Notes under the pieces: model-generated
Databases searched by the model: none
What the model saw: the letters and a program-made list of their open reading frames with translations, nothing else
Told to the model about the DNA's origin: nothing
Origin: an uncultured Parabacteroides sp.
Lineage (GTDB): Bacteria; Bacteroidota; Bacteroidia; Bacteroidales; Tannerellaceae
Length of the DNA: 16,644 nucleotides
Reading direction: 5' to 3'
Assembly (NCBI GenBank): GCA_900552415.1
Contig: USAD01000022.1
Span: 1-16,644, forward strand
Made by a program: the position numbers and the translations under genes
Part shown: piece by piece, positions 15,046 to 16,644 of the stretch
Position numbering within the stretch: position 1 is the first letter of the stretch
How the letters are laid out: the number at the start of each line of letters is the position of its first letter

Positions 15046-15049
15046 CTCG

Positions 15050-15113
15050 TGTCGCCCATAAAATACGCGACAACAATCCAAAAGCGACCGACCGAGGTGA
15101 CATTAGGACGGTC
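15050..15113 (+). other. Predicted structured leader of queD
   Basis: Two possible hairpins lie in the leader: TGTCGC (15050-15055) pairing with GCGACA (15067-15072), and GACCG (15090-15094) with CGGTC (15109-15113). A second GACCG at 15086-15090 offers an alternative pairing. The conserved core of class-I preQ1 riboswitches was not recognised, so no riboswitch is claimed. Confidence 0.35.
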
Positions 15114-15142
15114 CATTTATCCATCAATAGCTATTTTACATT

Positions 15143-15475
15143 ATGTACACAGTCATTAAACGAATGGAAATCTCGGCCTCGCACCACCTGAGCCTCTCCT
15201 ATGCCAGCAAGTGCGAGAACCTGCACGGTCACAACTGGATCATCACCGTCTATTGTCAATCCCCGACTCTCAACGCGGACGGTATGGTCGTCGACTTCAG
15301 TCACATCAAGAAAGCGGTCAAGTCAAAGCTCGACCATCAGAACCTGAACGATATCCTCCCCTTCAACCCGACGGCCGAGAATATCGCCAAATGGGTCTGC
15401 GATCAAATCCCGACCTGCTTCAAGGTGGAAGTTCAAGAATCCGAAGGCAACATGGCGATCTATGAGAAAGATTAA
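15143..15475 (+). CDS. queD: 6-carboxy-5,6,7,8-tetrahydropterin synthase (QueD)
   Basis: This 110-residue cytoplasmic enzyme makes 6-carboxytetrahydropterin from dihydroneopterin triphosphate, the first dedicated step of 7-deazaguanine (queuosine) synthesis. SASHHL (11-16) gives zinc ligand His14, and LHGHNW (27-32) gives His28 and His30. Cys24 just before is the catalytic cysteine. VVDFSHIK, LDHQNLND and PTAENIAKW are standard family blocks, and Glu98 or Glu100 in VQESEG anchors the pterin. The length fits the short bacterial form. The ATG has no Shine-Dalgarno sequence. The gene overlaps queE by 14 bp, so the two are translationally linked. queC and queF are not in the window. Confidence 0.97.
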   Translation: MYTVIKRMEISASHHLSLSYASKCENLHGHNWIITVYCQSPTLNADGMVVDFSHIKKAVKSKLDHQNLNDILPFNPTAENIAKWVCDQIPTCFKVEVQESEGNMAIYEKD

Positions 15476-16007
15476 CGAGATATTCTACAGCCTGCAAGGC
15501 GAGGGATTCCATACCGGTACGGCGGCAGTCTTTGTCCGCTTCTCGGGGTGTAACCTCAAATGTGATTTCTGCGATACTCGCCATGAGGAGGGAAACTGGA
15601 TGGAGGACGCGACGATTATCGAGACCATCAACCAATATCCGGCCAAATTCGTTATCCTGACCGGTGGCGAGCCCGGACTCTGGATCGACGACGAACTGAT
15701 CGACCGCCTGCACCAGGCCGGCAAACAGGTCTGCATCGAGACCAACGGCACCCGGCCATTACCCAAGGCGATCGACTGGATTACCTGCTCGCCCAAGATG
15801 GGCGCTCCCGTCGTTCTTGATCGGGCGAACGAGATTAAAGTAGTTTTTGTCGGCCAAGACGTTGAGGCTTACCGGCAGATCCCGGCCGACCATTATTTCC
15901 TGCAACCTTGTTCAGGCCAGAATACGCAAGAGGTTATCGACTATATCCTGGCCCATCCCGATTGGCGGCTCAGCCTGCAGACACACAAGCTGATCAATAT
16001 CCAATAG
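15462..16007 (+). CDS. queE: 7-carboxy-7-deazaguanine synthase (QueE)
   Basis: This 181-residue radical-SAM enzyme rearranges 6-carboxytetrahydropterin to 7-carboxy-7-deazaguanine, the step after QueD. CxxxCxxC (Cys30, Cys34, Cys37) binds the 4Fe-4S cluster, and FYSLQGEG (8-15) is the typical N-terminal QueE motif. TGGEP contacts SAM, and ETNGT and SPK are further substrate- and SAM-site motifs. The protein is somewhat shorter than the E. coli form (223 residues), within the range of compact QueE proteins. The ATG lies inside the end of queD in another frame, so translational coupling is likely. The stop is followed after a single base by the stop of the convergent nucleotidyltransferase gene. 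Confidence 0.97.
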   Translation: MRKINEIFYSLQGEGFHTGTAAVFVRFSGCNLKCDFCDTRHEEGNWMEDATIIETINQYPAKFVILTGGEPGLWIDDELIDRLHQAGKQVCIETNGTRPLPKAIDWITCSPKMGAPVVLDRANEIKVVFVGQDVEAYRQIPADHYFLQPCSGQNTQEVIDYILAHPDWRLSLQTHKLINIQ

Positions 16008-16008
16008 G

Positions 16009-16644
16009 TCAAGCGCCAATCACCTCGCTCGTCCATTCCAGCAACAGGCGGCTGTAATGGTCAAAGGTCTCCTCATCCTCCTCGCCGGTGATCGAGCCGG
16101 CGATTTCCAGGAGACGCCGATCCTTTTCCGGGACATTCCGTGCCAACTCACCCATCGAGGCAATATAGTTGCCACTCCTCATCAGATGCCTCATACGCAT
16201 GGTGAAACGGGCCGTCTTGTAAAGAGCGACTAGTGTAGCTCCGTCACGGGCATGGAGGAAATTGTGCGAGCAGGCATGATAAAGGCCACAAGCCCCAATC
16301 AGCACAGCCCGACGGATATCCTCGTCGGATAAAAGTGCCCATACCCGTTCCAACGAGCCAACAATTGGATGTGTATCATAAAGAAGTTGCGCCAAGTCCG
16401 ACTTTTCCCAATGCTCCAGCTCACCCCACCCGGCCACGAAGCCACAAATCAATTCCCGATGCTCCATCGTATCGCGCAGGCCCCGGTAAGCGCTCAGGTC
16501 CTCAAAACCGACTTTATCCAGAATTACCACCACGTCGATATCGCTCGCCGCCGTCTGCTCTCCCCGGCCATAACTGCCCTGCAGGCCCAAAAACATGAGG
16601 CGATCACCGAAAAGAACCGTCAACTTTTCCCGGAACTGTTCCAG
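16009..16644 (-). CDS. Nucleotidyltransferase-domain protein, N-terminus cut by the window edge
   Basis: At least 211 residues are visible. The frame is open to the last base (LEQFREK precedes a TTG at 16623), so the TTG is unlikely to be the true start and the gene continues outside. GSYGRGEQTAASDIDVVV is the nucleotidyltransferase motif: Gly-Ser, then the metal-binding pair Asp-x-Asp about eleven residues later, as in kanamycin-type and minimal (MNT) nucleotidyltransferases. The C-terminal half (from ERVWALLSDEDIRR) is helical with GLYHACSHNFLHA and YKTARFTMRM, like the helical domains that follow such transferases. Its target could be an antibiotic, a protein or a small molecule. No HEPN toxin partner is visible downstream; the upstream side is not in the window. 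It converges on queE with a 1-bp gap. Confidence 0.85.
   Translation of the reverse strand: MEQFREKLTVLFGDRLMFLGLQGSYGRGEQTAASDIDVVVILDKVGFEDLSAYRGLRDTMEHRELICGFVAGWGELEHWEKSDLAQLLYDTHPIVGSLERVWALLSDEDIRRAVLIGACGLYHACSHNFLHARDGATLVALYKTARFTMRMRHLMRSGNYIASMGELARNVPEKDRRLLEIAGSITGEEDEETFDHYSRLLLEWTSEVIGA

Noticed and set aside
15046..15142. Class-I preQ1 riboswitch before queD
   Set aside because: The expected C-rich loop and A-rich pseudoknot tail were not found, so only a structured leader is suggested.
14977..15142. -33 boxes (TTTG) for the predicted promoters
   Set aside because: At the usual distance upstream of the -7 elements in this and the other spacers I found no TTTG, so only -7 elements are annotated.
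16621..16623. TTG as the true start of the nucleotidyltransferase
   Set aside because: The frame stays open for seven more codons to the window edge with family-like sequence, so the gene is treated as truncated.

Overview
The window looks like chromosomal DNA of a gut-type Bacteroidota, most likely order Bacteroidales; a Parabacteroides-like organism is my guess, not shown by the sequence. The reasons are several secreted lipoprotein glycosidases, an adjacent gmd-fcl pair with the long form of Fcl, starts that mostly lack a Shine-Dalgarno sequence, and -7 promoter elements of the Bacteroidota type (TAnnTTTG) ahead of nearly every transcription unit. No tRNA, rRNA, transposase, integrase, phage gene or CRISPR array was seen.

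Layout. Left (1-5026): a GH16 endo-glycanase lipoprotein (minus) and a large GH2 glycosidase lipoprotein with discoidin-like N-terminal modules (plus) diverge from a 488-bp intergenic region. That region holds a palindrome identical to the core of the ideal lac operator and a degenerate 22-bp tandem repeat. A symmetric hairpin terminator closes the GH2 gene. Middle left (5048-7544): a minus-strand pair (cupin protein, then a secreted DUF4350/GATase-like protein) diverges from a DUF3089 alpha/beta-hydrolase lipoprotein across a repeat-rich 242-bp regulatory region. Centre (7468-9687): gmd and fcl, the two steps from GDP-mannose to GDP-L-fucose, form an operon whose 3' end overlaps the DUF3089 gene. 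Right (9878-14976): a calcineurin-like phosphoesterase lipoprotein (plus), UDP-glucose 6-dehydrogenase (minus) and a GH51-type arabinofuranosidase lipoprotein (minus). Far right: queD-queE, steps of queuosine and 7-deazaguanine synthesis, then a nucleotidyltransferase gene cut by the window edge.

How it works together. Secreted glycan degradation (GH16, GH2, GH51) is interleaved with nucleotide-sugar supply (GDP-fucose, UDP-glucuronate) for capsule, LPS or protein glycosylation, and with tRNA modification. No susC/susD pair is present, so this is not a classical polysaccharide utilisation locus within these limits. Genes are packed tightly: convergent neighbours overlap by 77 bp or by their stop codons, or sit 1 bp apart. 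I found no clearly novel multi-gene system. The most interesting signals are regulatory: a recurring TAnnTTYGCG element at the transcription-unit starts, the lac-operator-like palindrome, twin palindromes flanking the cupin promoter, and a structured queD leader.
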